DNA from: Rapana venosa
Taxonomy: Eukaryota; Mollusca; Gastropoda; Neogastropoda; Muricidae
Length of the DNA stretch: 64,000 nucleotides
NCBI GenBank assembly: GCA_028751875.1
Contig: CM054145.1
Location: forward strand, 42,573,670 to 42,637,669
Direction of reading: 5' to 3'
Shown: one piece after another, positions 1-11,534 of the stretch
Position numbering within the stretch: the first letter of the stretch is position 1
Layout of the letters: each line of letters starts with the position of its first letter
Made by a program: the position numbers and the translations under genes
Notes under the pieces: generated by a model
What the model saw: the letters and a program-made list of their open reading frames with translations, nothing else
The model's database searches: none
What the model was told of the DNA's origin: nothing

Positions 1-317
1 CCTCGTTCTTGTTCTTATGTTTGTTGTTGTTGTTCTTCTTCTTCGTCTTCTTCTTCATCTAACTGGAAAAAAGTAGCGGTGACAGTCTCAATACAAGGAA
101 TGATAATTATGTAGGCCTCTCCATAATGCATGTCAAGCATAAAAACATCACACGACTGTGGCTAGCCGAACACCCTCAACAGCAAAATAAAAAACCAAAA
201 CGAAACTTTTTAAAAATGACAGCAATAATGTTTATGACGATGAGGATAATCAATGATGAGGTTGATGATTATGATAATAATAATAATAATAATCCGATCC
301 TTTTTTTCTCTCTTCAG
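1..317 (+). other. Intron-like lead-in to Rho gene 1
   Basis: No gene is seen here. It holds a TTG/TTC-rich microsatellite (about 15-57) and GAT/AAT repeats (about 240-292) with stop codons in every relevant frame. It ends in a strong pyrimidine tract and AG at 298-317. I read it as the 3' end of an intron whose upstream exon, carrying the start codon of the Rho gene, is outside the window. Confidence 0.55.
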
Positions 318-780
318 CCCAAGCGGCAGCGTCCACTTCCGGTAGCACACCAACACAAACACGACCAGTATCAAGAGGATCGACCACCGCCATTACTTGT
401 GAAGAGGCCACACCAAAGAAGAAGGTGGGGGAGGGAGTGGACGGGAGGAGGCAGAAGCGGAAGGTGGTGGTGGTGGGGGACGGGGAGTGCGGCAAGACGT
501 GTCTGCTGCAACGTTTCTGCCAGGACACTTACAACCTGCAGGGTTATCTGCCCACTGTTTTCGACACCAACGTAGTGGACGTGCAGCTGGACAGAACCAC
601 GGTGAGTTATCTGCGCTTGTTCGCCGCGGACTAAATTGTTATGACTCATCTTGCATTTTTTTAAAAGTATAAATAGCATATATACTAATTTACAGTATTA
701 TAATAATGTAATATGATAATATAAATTAGATGTTATATGTCAAACCAAAACACACACTTCACACAAACATAACACAACAC

Positions 781-843
<63 letters not shown>

Positions 844-897
844 TTTCTTCTTTGTAAAAATAACGTAAAATGAATTTGAACATCTTCTTCTTCTTCT

Positions 898-945
<48 letters not shown>

Positions 946-1619
946 ATCAGATTTTCAACTTTTTTCCCTGCCATCAACTCATTTTCAATTTTATTAAAAA
1001 AATGTTTAACTCATTTTCAATTCCATGGTCGTGTTGTTCCCTGTGTCTGCAGGTAGAACTGATGATCACGGACACGGCTGGACAGGAAGACTACGACCGC
1101 CTGCGGCCCTACTCCTACCCTGACGCCGACGTGGTCATCATCTGCTTCGCCATCGACAACCCGGACAGCCTGGAGAACGTGCGCCTCAACTGGATCCCTG
1201 AAATCCGCTACTTCTGCGGCAACGTGCCCGTCCTGCTGGTGGGCAACAAGATGGACCTGAGAGGCCACGGGGAAGCGGAGACCCTGCGGAGCACAGCCTC
1301 CAGCGAAGACTTCCTGGACTTTCCCGAGTGCTGCCCGAGCGCCACCCTCATCAAGCAAGGTCCGGTCAAGGAATCGGCGGCCAGAAAGCTGGCGGCGGAG
1401 GTGGGAGCGGTAGGGTACTGGGAAACGTCGGCCCTGCTGGACCAAGGCGTCGGCGAGGTCTTCCAGTCCGCCAGCAGAGCTGCCCTGGGGGGTGGTTTGA
1501 AAGCGGGGAGGAAGATCTGCAGCAGCAGCAGAAGCAGCAGCAGAAGCAGCAAGCACCGGTGCCGACGGAAGAGGAGTTTCCTGGAGAGGGTGGGGATGAA
1601 GAAGCCGCGTCAAGGTTGA
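318..1619 (+). CDS. Atypical Rho-family small GTPase, 5'-partial (exons 318-601 and 1053-1619)
   Basis: This encodes a Ras-superfamily GTPase of the Rho family, a GTP/GDP switch that normally controls actin and membrane dynamics. Visible motifs are the P-loop GDGECGKT, switch I LPTVF, the G3 motif [13 protein letters not shown] (catalytic Gln kept), G4 NKMD, a Rho-type insert after it, and G5 ETSAL where Rho proteins normally have SAK. The intron at 602-1052 has a GTGAGT donor and a CTGCAG acceptor, and is phase 0. No in-frame ATG lies between upstream stops and the P-loop, so the start must be on an earlier exon. The acceptor at 316-317 implies a phase-1 intron, as in Rho gene 2. The C-terminus is Ser/Arg/Lys-rich, ends KKPRQG, and has no CAAX box, so ordinary prenylation is not predicted. 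About 282 residues are visible, longer than the ~190 of classical Rho. Family call is firm; subfamily unknown. Confidence 0.88.
779..943. repeat. (CA)n and (TC)n microsatellites in Rho gene 1 intron
   Basis: About 62 bases of CA dinucleotides (779-841) are followed by a TTC run and about 43 bases of TC (901-943). Both lie inside the intron. The TC tract ends about 100 bp upstream of the acceptor and could lengthen the pyrimidine-rich zone. Confidence 0.95.
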
Positions 1620-2602
1620 AGCTCCTCTCACACGCTGTTCGGACCTCCCGGAGAATGATTATTATCACTGTGTGGACGGACGTGTGCAATACAGGGGCTG
1701 TTCCATGTCTCGAGGATGCAGGGCTCGCAGGAGGGAGTTTAAGAAGCGTCTCTTAAGTTCCTGAAGAAGAAGCAGAGGCATCTGCACGTCATGAATTCTG
1801 ACCCGCATCAAAAGCTGGAAGGATGTGTGACCCTAGGGCACCACCTCCACGTCCAGAGGGATGCAGGGCTGCCTACTCCCCTAGCTCAAGGTGCCTGACA
1901 GGACAGCACCACGGGGTTGACCATTCTGAAGAATCGCTGGCTAAAGAACTGACTTACAATCTCAATGCTGACAGTGCCTGGGCTGACTGAGTCAGATATT
2001 ATTTATGGCCCTTTTCTTTCTGGCAGAAGCCTTGCAAAGTGCCAAAGACATTTTAATTTAAACGATTTTTTAAATGTCTGTTTGTGTTGTTTTTGTGTGC
2101 TGCGTCCCTTTTTTTTGGTTTTGTTTTGTTTTGTTTTTTCATGATTTACAGTTAGATTCTGCCGCTTCAGTAAACAAAATCATGGTGGCTGTAAACAAAA
2201 ATGGCTAGAAAATACACTCGCACGTACACACACACGCACGCACAGGCACAGGTAATTTTAGAAAGCACCGTTTTGTTCTAAGGCCGGATTGTCCGACCAA
2301 AGTCTGCACAGAATGCTGATCTGTTTAGAATGTATGCTAAGTGCTTTCATGCTCTCCCTCCCTACCCCTTCTTCACCCCCCCACCTCCCCTCCCGCCCCC
2401 TCATATTTCCTTCAGTATGTTTTTTTCCTTGGGTCTTTTTTAGTGTCAAAATTTCACGCCTGTGGCTGTTTGCTTTGTGCTTGGTCACTGCTGAAGATTT
2501 CTAAAGGGTGATGGTTTCCCTCTTTCAAGCACTTCATGGCTGCGTCCAACACAGCGCACAGTGTGTGCTCAGCAGCATAGCAGGCAGTAAGGTATGAATA
2601 AA
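1620..2602 (+). other. Probable 3' UTR of Rho gene 1, AATAAA at 2597-2602
   Basis: No further coding signal follows the TGA at 1617-1619. The first convincing poly(A) signal AATAAA is at 2597-2602, followed by a GT/T-rich stretch. A UTR of roughly 980 nt is inferred. A CA/CGCA patch lies at 2222-2250. Confidence 0.5.
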
Positions 2603-2870
2603 CAAGTTCATGTTAGAAACCTCCTTTTTTCGGTTCTTTTTAATCCGATTTTTATTGACTTTGTGTTTATAGTTTTTACTTTATTTCTCTAGCTTGTGTA
2701 TCTTATTCTGTTGTATATCCATTTCTTTTCAAGATCATTCCTTAAAGTATCCTCAAATTCCTAAAACCACACAGATAGTTACGTCTGCACACTCATCCAT
2801 TCACTCGTCTAACTCTTTTGAATTCATACGCGTGTGTGAGCGTGACCGTCTGCGCGCGCGTACACATACG

Positions 2871-2911
<41 letters not shown>

Positions 2912-3480
2912 GCACGCACGCACGCACGCACGCACACACGCACGCACGCACGCACGCACGCACGGAGAAATCAAAAATATATTTAGTTCTTTTAAAATCA
3001 TCTAAACTTACCTACAACATTCCTGACCAGTTTATTCCATTCGAATTTTTTCTCAATGCGTGGCATACACATGTGTTATTACTGACGTTGGCCAAGAATT
3101 GTATACTATTTGGTTAAAATAATTTTGCTCATTCCAAAGCACTAATAAAAAAACTTACACCCACACCCTCTGCCTCCAAAGATGTCTTCTTTTTTATTGG
3201 TTTTATTTATGTGTAAATCGGACCAAATGTACTTGCAAAAAATTGAAATGTCCAACTGTGATATCTTCATTCTGGATATTATTTGACTTTATATGTATGT
3301 GTATACATCATAGTGTTCTCTCTTTGATTGGTGTCCTTATCCTGTGAAGAAGGCAGCATGTTGTTTGTGAACGAACCATCATTGTTAAGGTCGGCTGAAC
3401 TGTTAGAGACGATCGTGACATTAGTGATTTTAACTGCTTAGCGGGTTGGTACTCAGTTGTTTTTAGCTCCCTTTCCCCCC
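2603..3480. other. Intergenic DNA with (CA)n/(CGCA)n array
   Basis: A compound array of CA then CGCA tetranucleotides occupies about 2859-2964. The rest is AT-rich without a recognisable gene or element. Confidence 0.7.
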
Positions 3481-3488
3481 AATCTCCC

Positions 3489-3740
<252 letters not shown>

Positions 3741-4200
3741 AGGCACACACATTCAGTAACACAATCAATCTTCAACCATAGGTCCTCGCACCCCACCCAC
3801 TTAAAATTATTCTTTTCATCGTCAACAACCAGAGGTATCACGGAACGACGAACACTGAACAACTCTTAATATTAAATCAATCCTCAGACACCGACAATGA
3901 TCACATACACGACTAAAAACCCTGAATTCTCAAATGGAAAAGGGTGGTGGGAGTTTGCTTTCATTCGTTTCTTTGTGTGTTGTTCTTTTTGTTGTTGTTG
4001 CAGTATCTCGTAACTTGTGGGGCGTTTGAGATTATGTGAGTATGTAAAATGTGTGGCATGCGTTGGTGTGTAAATTATTGGTAAAGTCATGTGCCATTCA
4101 AAACCTTCCGAATAACTGACTGTGATACAAACTTATTTATATTCCACTTGCTGAATAAAAAACCCACAAATGTTCAGATTGAAGATACAACGTGGGCAGT
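3741..4200. other. Intergenic, nothing recognised
   Basis: AT-rich sequence without coding, tRNA-like or element-like features that I can recognise. Confidence 0.5.
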
Positions 4201-4213
4201 TTTGTTTGTTGTT

Positions 4214-4514
4214 GTTGGTTGGGGGTGGGGGGGGGGGGGGGGGGGGGTCCTTTTTCAGCTTTGTCTCTGTCTCTTCTGTTGGCTGTCTGCCTGTTGTACC
4301 CTCTCTGCCAGTATATGTCTGTCTGTCTCTCTCTCTCTCTCTCTGTCTCTTCTTCTTCTGTATATATATATATATATATATATATTCATTTTCAACAATC
4401 GGTTCCATAATCTCGGTTGATTTCTATACCCCTCCGGACGCACGCGCGCGCGCCACACACACACACCACGCACACACACACACCACACTACACACACGCA
4501 CGCACACACACACG

Positions 4515-4552
<38 letters not shown>
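4214..4552. repeat. Low-complexity block: G-run, (TC)n, (TA)n, (CA)/(CGCA)n
   Basis: A run of G (about 4215-4247), TC/TCTG repeats (4317-4352), TA (4361-4385), then mixed CA/CGCA (about 4440-4551). It directly abuts the head of a SINE at 4553. Confidence 0.9.
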
Positions 4553-4553
<1 letters not shown>

Positions 4554-4905
4554 GGGACGGGATAGCCTAGTGGTTAGAACATTGCGCTCGCAATCTGAAC
4601 GACCCGGGTTCGATTCCCGTTCAAGGGGATATTTTCCCATGGAGTTAGCATCGGTGCAGACTCCACTCTCCCCATAAGTCTGGATGAGACTATAAACTGA
4701 GGTCCCGTGTGCGAACGCACGCAGAACATCTTGCGCACACGTTAAATCCTGTTCCGCTTTTCGAAAGAGTAGGCCACTGTGTGCCGGTGGGAACAGATGA
4801 CAGAATTTATAAAACCGCATACCCACGGGGACTGGATGTAAAAAACACGTGCCTATTCCATTATCCATGATATAAAAGAAAAAAAGAAATAAAATAAACA
4901 CACAC
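4553..4905 (+). mobile_element. Full-length tRNA-derived SINE (family S1)
   Basis: The head is tRNA-like, with an A box TAGCCTAGTGG (about 4563-4573) and a B box GGTTCGATTCC (about 4607-4617), the internal RNA polymerase III promoter. The body carries the family signature ACATCTTGCGCACACGTTAA and GTGTGCCGGTGGGAACAGATG, and ends in an A-rich GATATAAAAG tail. It is not a functional tRNA because the 3' half is replaced by SINE body. At least ten copies or pieces of the same body occur in the window, on both strands. Confidence 0.88.
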
Positions 4906-4907
4906 AC

Positions 4908-5128
4908 ACATCCTTCGGATGAGACTATAAACCGAGGTCCCGTATGCGAACGCACGCAGAACATCTTGCGCACACGTTAAATCCTGTTGCGTTTTTCGTA
5001 AGAGTAGGCCATTGTGTTCCGGTGGGAACAGATGACAGAATTTATAAAACCTTATACACACGGGGACTAGATGTAAAAGAGCACATAAGTGCTTATTCCA
5101 TTATCCTCGATATAAAAGAATAAAAGAC
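4908..5128 (+). mobile_element. 5'-truncated S1 SINE copy
   Basis: Begins at the TCCTTCGGATGAGACTATAA point of the S1 body and runs to GATATAAAAGAATAAAAG, with no tRNA head. It lies head-to-tail behind the full S1 copy, separated by a short CA run. Confidence 0.85.
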
Positions 5129-5490
5129 AAGATTCAAGATTCAAGATTTAATTCCTTTCACCCCTTTTGGGGTATGGAGGATTACAAACAAATTGAACAG
5201 GAGAATAAACCTAACAGCAATATACCCCAAAATAACATGAATACTAACAAAATAACATAAATACTAACAGTAACTGAAAAGCAAGAGTTCATCGCATAAT
5301 GATAAGCAAACAGTATTAATGACTCAATACTATTTTTAAGCATACACATTTCTTTAAAAGACGTAATCTACACATATGAAAGACAATTGAAATTTCAAGA
5401 AATACCTGCAAATCTGATGAATTTTGAGAGCGACAGGAGAACTTTTCGAGATTTGCGTTTCATTAGCCTACAAAAATTATAACTGGACAT
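5129..5490. repeat. Unclassified interspersed repeat with AAGATTC motif
   Basis: Begins with three tandem AAGATTC-type heptamers (about 5130-5150) followed by AT-rich sequence, a form typical of element termini. No coding sequence. Class not determined. Confidence 0.3.
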
Positions 5491-5528
<38 letters not shown>

Positions 5529-5820
5529 ACAGGCCCATCCCAAGACCGCTAACGTAAAAAGGGCACTTCCTGTGTGTGCTCGAAACAAAAGGTAACTGCA
5601 ATACGTACTAACAGTGGCAGCAGCAGCAGCAGCAATATAGACCTATATAATATAGGCTGCTGACCAACAGCAAATCGGTCTGTAGGTCAATTGACTCTCA
5701 AAGGTCATTTAGACCACGTTTGGTGCAAGTCCATCTGTGTGTGTGTGTGTGTCTGTGTGTCAGTGTGTGTGTTGTGTGAGTGAGAGTGAGGAGTGAGAGA
5801 GAGAGAGAGAGAGAGAGTGT
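5491..5820. repeat. Microsatellites (CA)n, (AGC)n, (GT)n/(GA)n
   Basis: CA at about 5491-5526, CAG/AGC at 5612-5634, GT/GTCT at 5737-5780 and GA at 5795-5817. No gene seen. Confidence 0.9.
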
Positions 5821-6189
5821 GTGAAAGTTCATGGAGTACGTTTGTGGGTCGATTCCGCGCCTTGCCCTGTCAGGCCCTTCCTCAATATTAATATCTACCT
5901 ACTCAACAATGATGGAAAACTGAAGTATAGTTTTTTCCAGGAACAGATAAAGGTGTCCATTCCTCAGGAACTACGAGGAGACTGTTATCATAAACAGCGA
6001 TAATCATACATGCAAACCTTTGTGACGGACAAACTTAAGATGATGAACTGGCCGGATGTGAATCGACTGGATTTTGGCGTCTTCCTTTTCCACAATCCCA
6101 CCCCCACCCCCCACCCCCTGCTCGGGTCCAGCAGTATTGCTTGGAATGTTCACCTTCAGCGTGCCTTTATTTTTGAGGCTAATGAAATG
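5821..6189. other. Intergenic, nothing recognised
   Basis: No exon-like or element-like signal apart from a C-rich patch near 6100. Confidence 0.45.
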
Positions 6190-6240
6190 TAAATTTTGTC
6201 ATCCGTTCCCACCGGCACACAATGGCTTACTCCTTAGGGG
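6190..6240 (-). mobile_element. S1 SINE fragment
   Basis: About 50 bp matching the reverse complement of the S1 body around GTGTGCCGGTGGGAACGGATG. Both ends are lost. Confidence 0.7.
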
Positions 6241-6403
6241 TTTGTTGTTGGTTGTTGTTGTTGGGTGGGTTTTTTTTTTGTTTTTGTTGTTGTTTTTTTT
6301 GTTGTTTTTTTTTTTGGGGGGGGGGGGGGGTTGGCCTACTCCTTAGAACTTTGGGCTTCTTCAAGGTGAGAAGATGTGCAGGGTTTTGCTTGATTTCTAT
6401 AAT

Positions 6404-6437
<34 letters not shown>

Positions 6438-6465
6438 GCTGCTGGATGATGATGATGATGATGAT
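6241..6465. repeat. T/G-rich low complexity and (CTG)n/(GAT)n
   Basis: TTG/T-run/G-run sequence at 6241-6331, then CTG repeats (6410-6437) and GAT repeats (about 6445-6465). Confidence 0.85.
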
Positions 6466-6473
6466 AACAATGT

Positions 6474-6579
6474 GTGGAATTTATATAGCGCTGTATCTTG
6501 TAATGCAACAAATCAAAGCGGTTATATTTAAATCATTTACACGCATGCAACTCTCCACAAATAGAATTGATATATATCA

Positions 6580-6611
<32 letters not shown>

Positions 6612-6615
6612 AAGA
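6474..6615 (+). repeat. TATAGCGCT-type interspersed repeat copy
   Basis: Contains TTTATATAGCGCTGTATCTTG, then AATCAAAGCGGTT and ATTTACACGCATGC, then a CA tail. Related sequences occur at about 49480-49620 (+) and as minus-strand fragments at about 50527-50583 and 51140-51195, so it is an interspersed family. Class unknown. Confidence 0.6.
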
Positions 6616-6822
6616 TGAACAAAGATGAACTGGGATTCCCTCAAAACAACAGACACTACACTATGGTCAGCCATGTCCATATGACGTCACTCTTCTGCGC
6701 TGTATGAATGAATGGCAGTTACAGACATCCGACATAAATTCATAGCTCAGTGATTGTGGCTTATCTACAATGAGGTGATGGCTAGCTGATGGTACAGTCT
6801 TTTTTTTTTTTGGTTGATAGTA

Positions 6823-7127
6823 AAAAAAAAAAAAGGTAAAGGTAAAGGAGTCCCATAACCTATAAGGTCGTAGGGGAGCGAGGCGTCAGAGACCTCACTT
6901 CTCTAGGGCCAGCATATTGAGGGCAGCGCCCATCTCCTCTCCCTCACTGTTTTACCTTCCCTGACCCTAAAGAGGGCAGGTACCCATTTACAGCTGGGTG
7001 AACTGGGGGAACTGTACTGAAGCCAAGGCGCGCAAACGGTCACCCATCCAACTGGTAACCACGCTCGACGCTGCTTAACTTGGCTGGGGGAAAGCGAGTG
7101 CTCCGACCACTGAGCTATCCCGTCCCC
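6823..7127 (-). mobile_element. Chimeric tRNA/5S-rRNA SINE (family S2), copy 1, with 12-bp TSD
   Basis: Read on the minus strand, the element starts GGGACGGGATAGCTCAGTGG (a tRNA 5' half with A box TAGCTCAGTGG) and then switches to a 5S-rRNA-like stretch. The 5S box A region AAGTTAAGCAGCGTCGAGC lies at 7059-7081 and the box C region TTGGATGGGTGACC at 7038-7051. It ends in CTTTAC repeats and a T-run (6821-6845). The flanks carry a perfect 12-bp duplication TGGTTGATAGTA at 6811-6822 and 7128-7139, showing retrotransposition of a 305-bp unit. A second copy is at 17276-17551. Confidence 0.9.
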
Positions 7128-7139
7128 TGGTTGATAGTA

Positions 7140-7867
7140 CAGTCTCTAAATCGGATAGATCTGCTGGGACTATAATTCAATCAAACCAATCAAAATGGTG
7201 GTGCATCTACAATGTGGCGATGGTTGGTTGATGGTACAGTCCCTCAATGGAATAGTTTCCCAGGGACTCTGATACAACCAAACCAGGGGCCGCATCTATC
7301 GGCCAGCTCAAGTTCCAAGGGGAAGTATGTTAGCCTAAATCTTCGGGATGTCGGGTTGACCTTACCTACAAAAATTAACATTTTCCCCCAAAGAAATAAA
7401 ATCTTACCACTGTTTAGGTCAAAAGAATAGAGTTTGTGTCTGTGGGCTGTTTCAATGGAAGAAGAAAAATGGTATTCCTTTCATTTTCTGGATAAGACAA
7501 AACTGCTGGTAACGTCATATCTCGCCTGATTTTTAGAAGGATTGACCACAAGTATAAATTCATTGGAGGATCACGCGATGGCGAATGCGCATCAGGCTTA
7601 TCACGTGACGACATGCTATTCATGGGGAAAGTACCTTTTCTACTATTTTTTTGTTGTTTTTTTGGAAAGGGGAGGGGGGGAGGGGGGGGCTATTTCGGGG
7701 CTTTTTGTTCCTCCGCTAGAGCTCTGAGATTCACCAGTGGTGGGATTTGGTGAGGGGGGGGGAGGGGGGGGGCATATTACCAGTATTTTTGCCCAGGGTA
7801 GATGCATTCAAACCGGGGATGATGTCTAAACACGACACCAGTGACTGTGTAGGCTATGCCTTTTGCT
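7140..7867. other. Intergenic, nothing recognised
   Basis: Two diverged direct repeats of a CTACAATG..GATGG..GGTACAGTC segment lie near 6768-6800 and 7207-7243. G-rich patches at 7669-7690 and 7755-7772. No gene. Confidence 0.45.
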
Positions 7868-8165
7868 TATGTATATTTTTTTTAATTATCCGTTCTTACC
7901 AGCACGAATGGCCTACTCTTCCATTAGGCAGAACGGGGTTTTTAACGTGTGTGCAAGATGTCCAACGTGCCTTTCACACACGGGGCCTCGGTTTAAAATC
8001 TCACCTGAAGGACTTTCGGGGCAGTGGAGTCAGCGCTGATGCTAACTCCAGAAAAACAAAAAATCCCCATTGAAGGGGCGTGCTAGTGGTGGCTCGAACC
8101 CGGGCTCGACTCCGCGCTGATTAATTGTGAGCAAAATGTTCTAACCACCAGACTGTCCCGCCCCC
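7868..8165 (-). mobile_element. S1 SINE, minus strand, 3'-truncated
   Basis: The reverse complement begins with a tRNA-like head (GGGGGCGGGACAGTCTGGTGG, A box decayed) and a B-box-like GGGTTCGAGCC, then the S1 body to the GTAAGAACGGATAA equivalent. The 3' tail is missing. It lies head-to-head with the next S1 copy, 20 bp away. Confidence 0.8.
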
Positions 8166-8185
8166 ACCCCTACCCCAGGTCACCC

Positions 8186-8405
8186 CAGACTATAAACCGA
8201 GGCCCCGTGTGCGAACGCACGCAGAACATCTTGCGCACACGTTAAAACCCGTTCCGCTTTTCGGAAGAGTAGGCCATTGTGTGCCGGTGGGAACGGATGA
8301 CAAAATTGACAAAACTGCATACACACGGGGACTGGATGTAAAATATAAAAAAGCACATGAGTGCTTATTCCATTATCCTCGAAATAAAAGAATAAATAAA
8401 TGAAT
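8186..8405 (+). mobile_element. S1 SINE body, 5'-truncated
   Basis: Runs from GACTATAAACCGAGGCCCCG to GAAATAAAAGAATAAATAAATG. All S1 landmarks are present except the tRNA head. Confidence 0.85.
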
Positions 8406-9304
8406 AAAAATTCTAATTCATTAAGCCCATTGTGCTATATGGCACCAGAATTGAGGTAACCCAAATCTGCAACACTGAGGTATGCACACCTGTCTCGCCA
8501 GAAGCTTGAAAGGAATCGTGTTTCCAAGCCAAGTCCCTCGCCTTACAAGCGAAGAGTGGGCTTCAGGGTATGGAGGTGTATCTACTGCCTCAGTGTGATG
8601 ATCCCTTGAAACAGCTTTCTTCTTCTTCTGCGCTCTCTGGCTATGCTAAATTCTTAATCCCGTCTGGATGGCAAAGTCTGCAGTCTGCTGGAGATTTTTT
8701 CCTGGAGCTCTACTGGGCTGGGCTGGGCCACGTCTGGTGTCTCAGAGTGAAATAATTTTCGATTTCTGGGAGGATAACGGTACCACAGCACTTGAAGCGG
8801 CAATAGCAAGAGGCAACTAAAAACGGTAGTACTCCAGTTGGATTCGGGTCGAGGAGGGACAAGCATGTTGTTGTTGTTGCTGCTGCTGTTGTTGCTGTCG
8901 TGGGTTTTCCAGCTAAACACCCTGTCAGTCACCTAAAACATGCAGTCTGACTCATTCATCCCGCCTAGTAATCACTGTGAGATAGCGAATGCACACAAAA
9001 TAAGAAGTTTTCACGGGCATGACTGTTTTCAAAAACCTTGTCATAATTATATAGGCAGCCATACTTCGACTTCAGATATTTTTTTTTAAATCCCTTTATA
9101 AAGGAGAGTATAGGTTTTTATAGCTAAGAGCTTGTGATGGCTGAAGTACAATCTCAACATAACATTTTAATACATAACAACATGTTAATATGGGTCTTGG
9201 CACTCTGATTGCATCAACAGCTGACAGAGGGTTAATTGGCCTGGGCCAGAAGGAAAAGGAAGTCACAACTCTTATAATATTTTCCTGCTGACAACAGTTG
9301 ATTA
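8406..9304. other. Intergenic, nothing recognised
   Basis: Contains a short TTG/CTG run (8868-8895). No exon-like segment with convincing splice sites or homology that I recognise. Confidence 0.45.
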
Positions 9305-9306
9305 GT

Positions 9307-9384
9307 GTCTCCTTAGCGTAGTGGTTAAGATACCCTGCTTAAAAGGTGACTGGGCTCCTAGAGGTTTGAATCCCAGTCTAGGCA
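9307..9384 (+). mobile_element. tRNA-like SINE head
   Basis: Has an A box TAGCGTAGTGG and a B box GGTTTGAATCC at tRNA-like spacing, so it is tRNA-derived. The ends do not pair as an acceptor stem, so a working tRNA is unlikely. The downstream 100 bp (to about 9500) is not S1 body, so this is a different SINE family or a decayed copy. Confidence 0.55.
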
Positions 9385-9529
9385 GAAAATAAAAAAATAA
9401 AACAAACTGACAAGAGTCAGCGGAATAAGGACATCCTCTGCAAGAACTTATCAGGATATCTGGATGCGGCGAGACCTCGCTGAGTGTAAGAAAGTCACAC
9501 AGTCGCAGACAGACACAGACAGACATGGA

Positions 9530-9532
9530 CAC

Positions 9533-9592
<60 letters not shown>

Positions 9593-9800
9593 TGCTAAAA
9601 ATAACCACGGACACGGGTTTACACACACACACACATGGACACAGATATATATATATATATATTTATTTATTTATATATGTATTTATATATATTTATATAT
9701 TTATTTATTTTTTAAATATATATATATTTATATATATTATATATATATATATATTTATATATGGTGCTAAAAATAACCACGGATACGGGTTTACACACAC
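9530..9800. repeat. Duplicated (TA)n - CTAAAAATAACC - (CA)n unit
   Basis: Two units, each made of a TA array, a conserved 24-mer beginning GCTAAAAATAACC (9594-9617 and 9766-9789), and a CA run. The same 24-mer recurs with two mismatches at 10658-10681 in the promoter region of Rho gene 2. Confidence 0.8.
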
Positions 9801-9804
9801 ACAC

Positions 9805-10035
9805 CCAAAAGTCCTTTGGATGAGACTGTAAACCGAGGTCCTGTGTGCGAACGCACGCAGAACATCTTGCGCACACGTTAAATCCTGTTCCGCTTTTCGT
9901 AAGAGTAGGCCATTGTGTGCTGGTGGGAACAGATGACAAAATTTACAAAACCGCATACACACGGGGACAGGATGTAAAAAAGCACATAAGTGCTTATTCC
10001 ATTATCCTTGATATAAAAGAATTTTTTAAAATAAT
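9805..10035 (+). mobile_element. S1 SINE body, 5'-truncated
   Basis: Starts at TCCTTTGGATGAGACTGTAA and ends at GATATAAAAGAATTTTTTAA, next to a long CA array. Confidence 0.85.
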
Positions 10036-10040
10036 AAGAT

Positions 10041-10326
<286 letters not shown>

Positions 10327-10657
10327 ACAATGTTTCAGGTATTAGTTAACTATGTATTGATTTCAATTTTATACAGAAGACACTCCCATTTGACCGAATC
10401 CCGACAGTTTTTATAGTACATATACTTATATTATCAACGATTATTATCACATACGAACCTGCTGAATCATACACGAATAAAACTGATTCTGGTTACTTCA
10501 GTCTAGCCTTTGAACATCTTAAATTATGACACATCATTTCAACCTAGGTATACCTCTAAATTTAACATCTGGTTTATGATCTAGTCATAGAAAACGACAG
10601 GGCTGGGAGGAGGAGGTTTGGCAGGTAGAGAGAACTACATGAGAAAACCCGATAGTT

Positions 10658-10790
10658 GCTAAAAATAACCGCGGACACAGGGCTGACAACCAATACAGAA
10701 ACTCCTTCAGCCAATCAGCGCCCAGGGTTTATTTTTAGAGCAGCACAGCCACAGCATAAAATAACTTCTGCCTGGTAGTGGAGATCATTC
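10658..10790 (+). promoter_or_regulatory. Putative promoter of Rho gene 2
   Basis: Two MEF2-type motifs, CTAAAAATAA at 10659-10668 and its inverse TTATTTTTAG at 10729-10738, flank CCAAT boxes at 10690-10694 and 10711-10715. A TATA-like ATAAAATA lies at 10756-10763, placing a transcription start near 10785-10792, about 85 nt before the ATG. Motif spacing fits a core promoter; function is inferred. Confidence 0.55.
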
Positions 10791-10874
10791 TGAAAAACAG
10801 CATTGCACAGAGAGAGACTGAGAGATCGACACATATTCCGAACTTTTCCGTTTGTTCTTCTTCAAATAATCAAG

Positions 10875-11168
10875 ATGTTTTGCTGCTTCAAAGGAGAAAG
10901 TAAGTGTGATTTTTAAGAGTCTATATCTTATATTCTTTGAGTTAAAAAAATAAAAAGGCAGAGTCTCAGAATTGAATAGATTGTTTTTAAAAACTTGCTC
11001 ATTGTAAAAAGGGGATAGGCCAGTTTGATCATATTGTGTTTCACTGTCTCTAGGCTGAAGGTAGTTTGTAATTTTTGACTGGTTAACTGCTATGCAACAG
11101 AAGAATTTTAAGATGTAAGCATCGGCAGAATTTTATGAGCTTCCCTGGCCAAAACAAATTTAGTATGG

Positions 11169-11251
<83 letters not shown>

Positions 11252-11438
11252 ATTGTTGAAGAATTGAAAGAACCAGCCAATACTGAAGATATTCTAAGTT
11301 ATTTGGTCAGGTTGGAACTTTTTTTTTATAACTTTATTTGATTCGTTAATAAACAATCAAGGAAACATAGACATAGTCTAACTAGACTGATTGAGTCTTT
11401 GGTTTTAATCCACCTTGGGCTAAGCCTCTGCTGCCAAA

Positions 11439-11534
<96 letters not shown>

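Noticed and set aside
425..634. A separate short gene starting at GTG 425
   Set aside because: The position is inside a Rho exon, GTG is not a normal eukaryotic start, and the frame runs through a GTGAGT splice donor at 602.
4553..4630. Functional tRNA gene
   Set aside because: A and B boxes are present, but the 3' part continues into SINE body and copies with the same body are scattered. The same reasoning was applied at 9307 and 52432.
6823..7127. A 5S rRNA gene or pseudogene
   Set aside because: Only the internal half of 5S is present, it is fused to a tRNA half, and the unit has target-site duplications, so it is a SINE.
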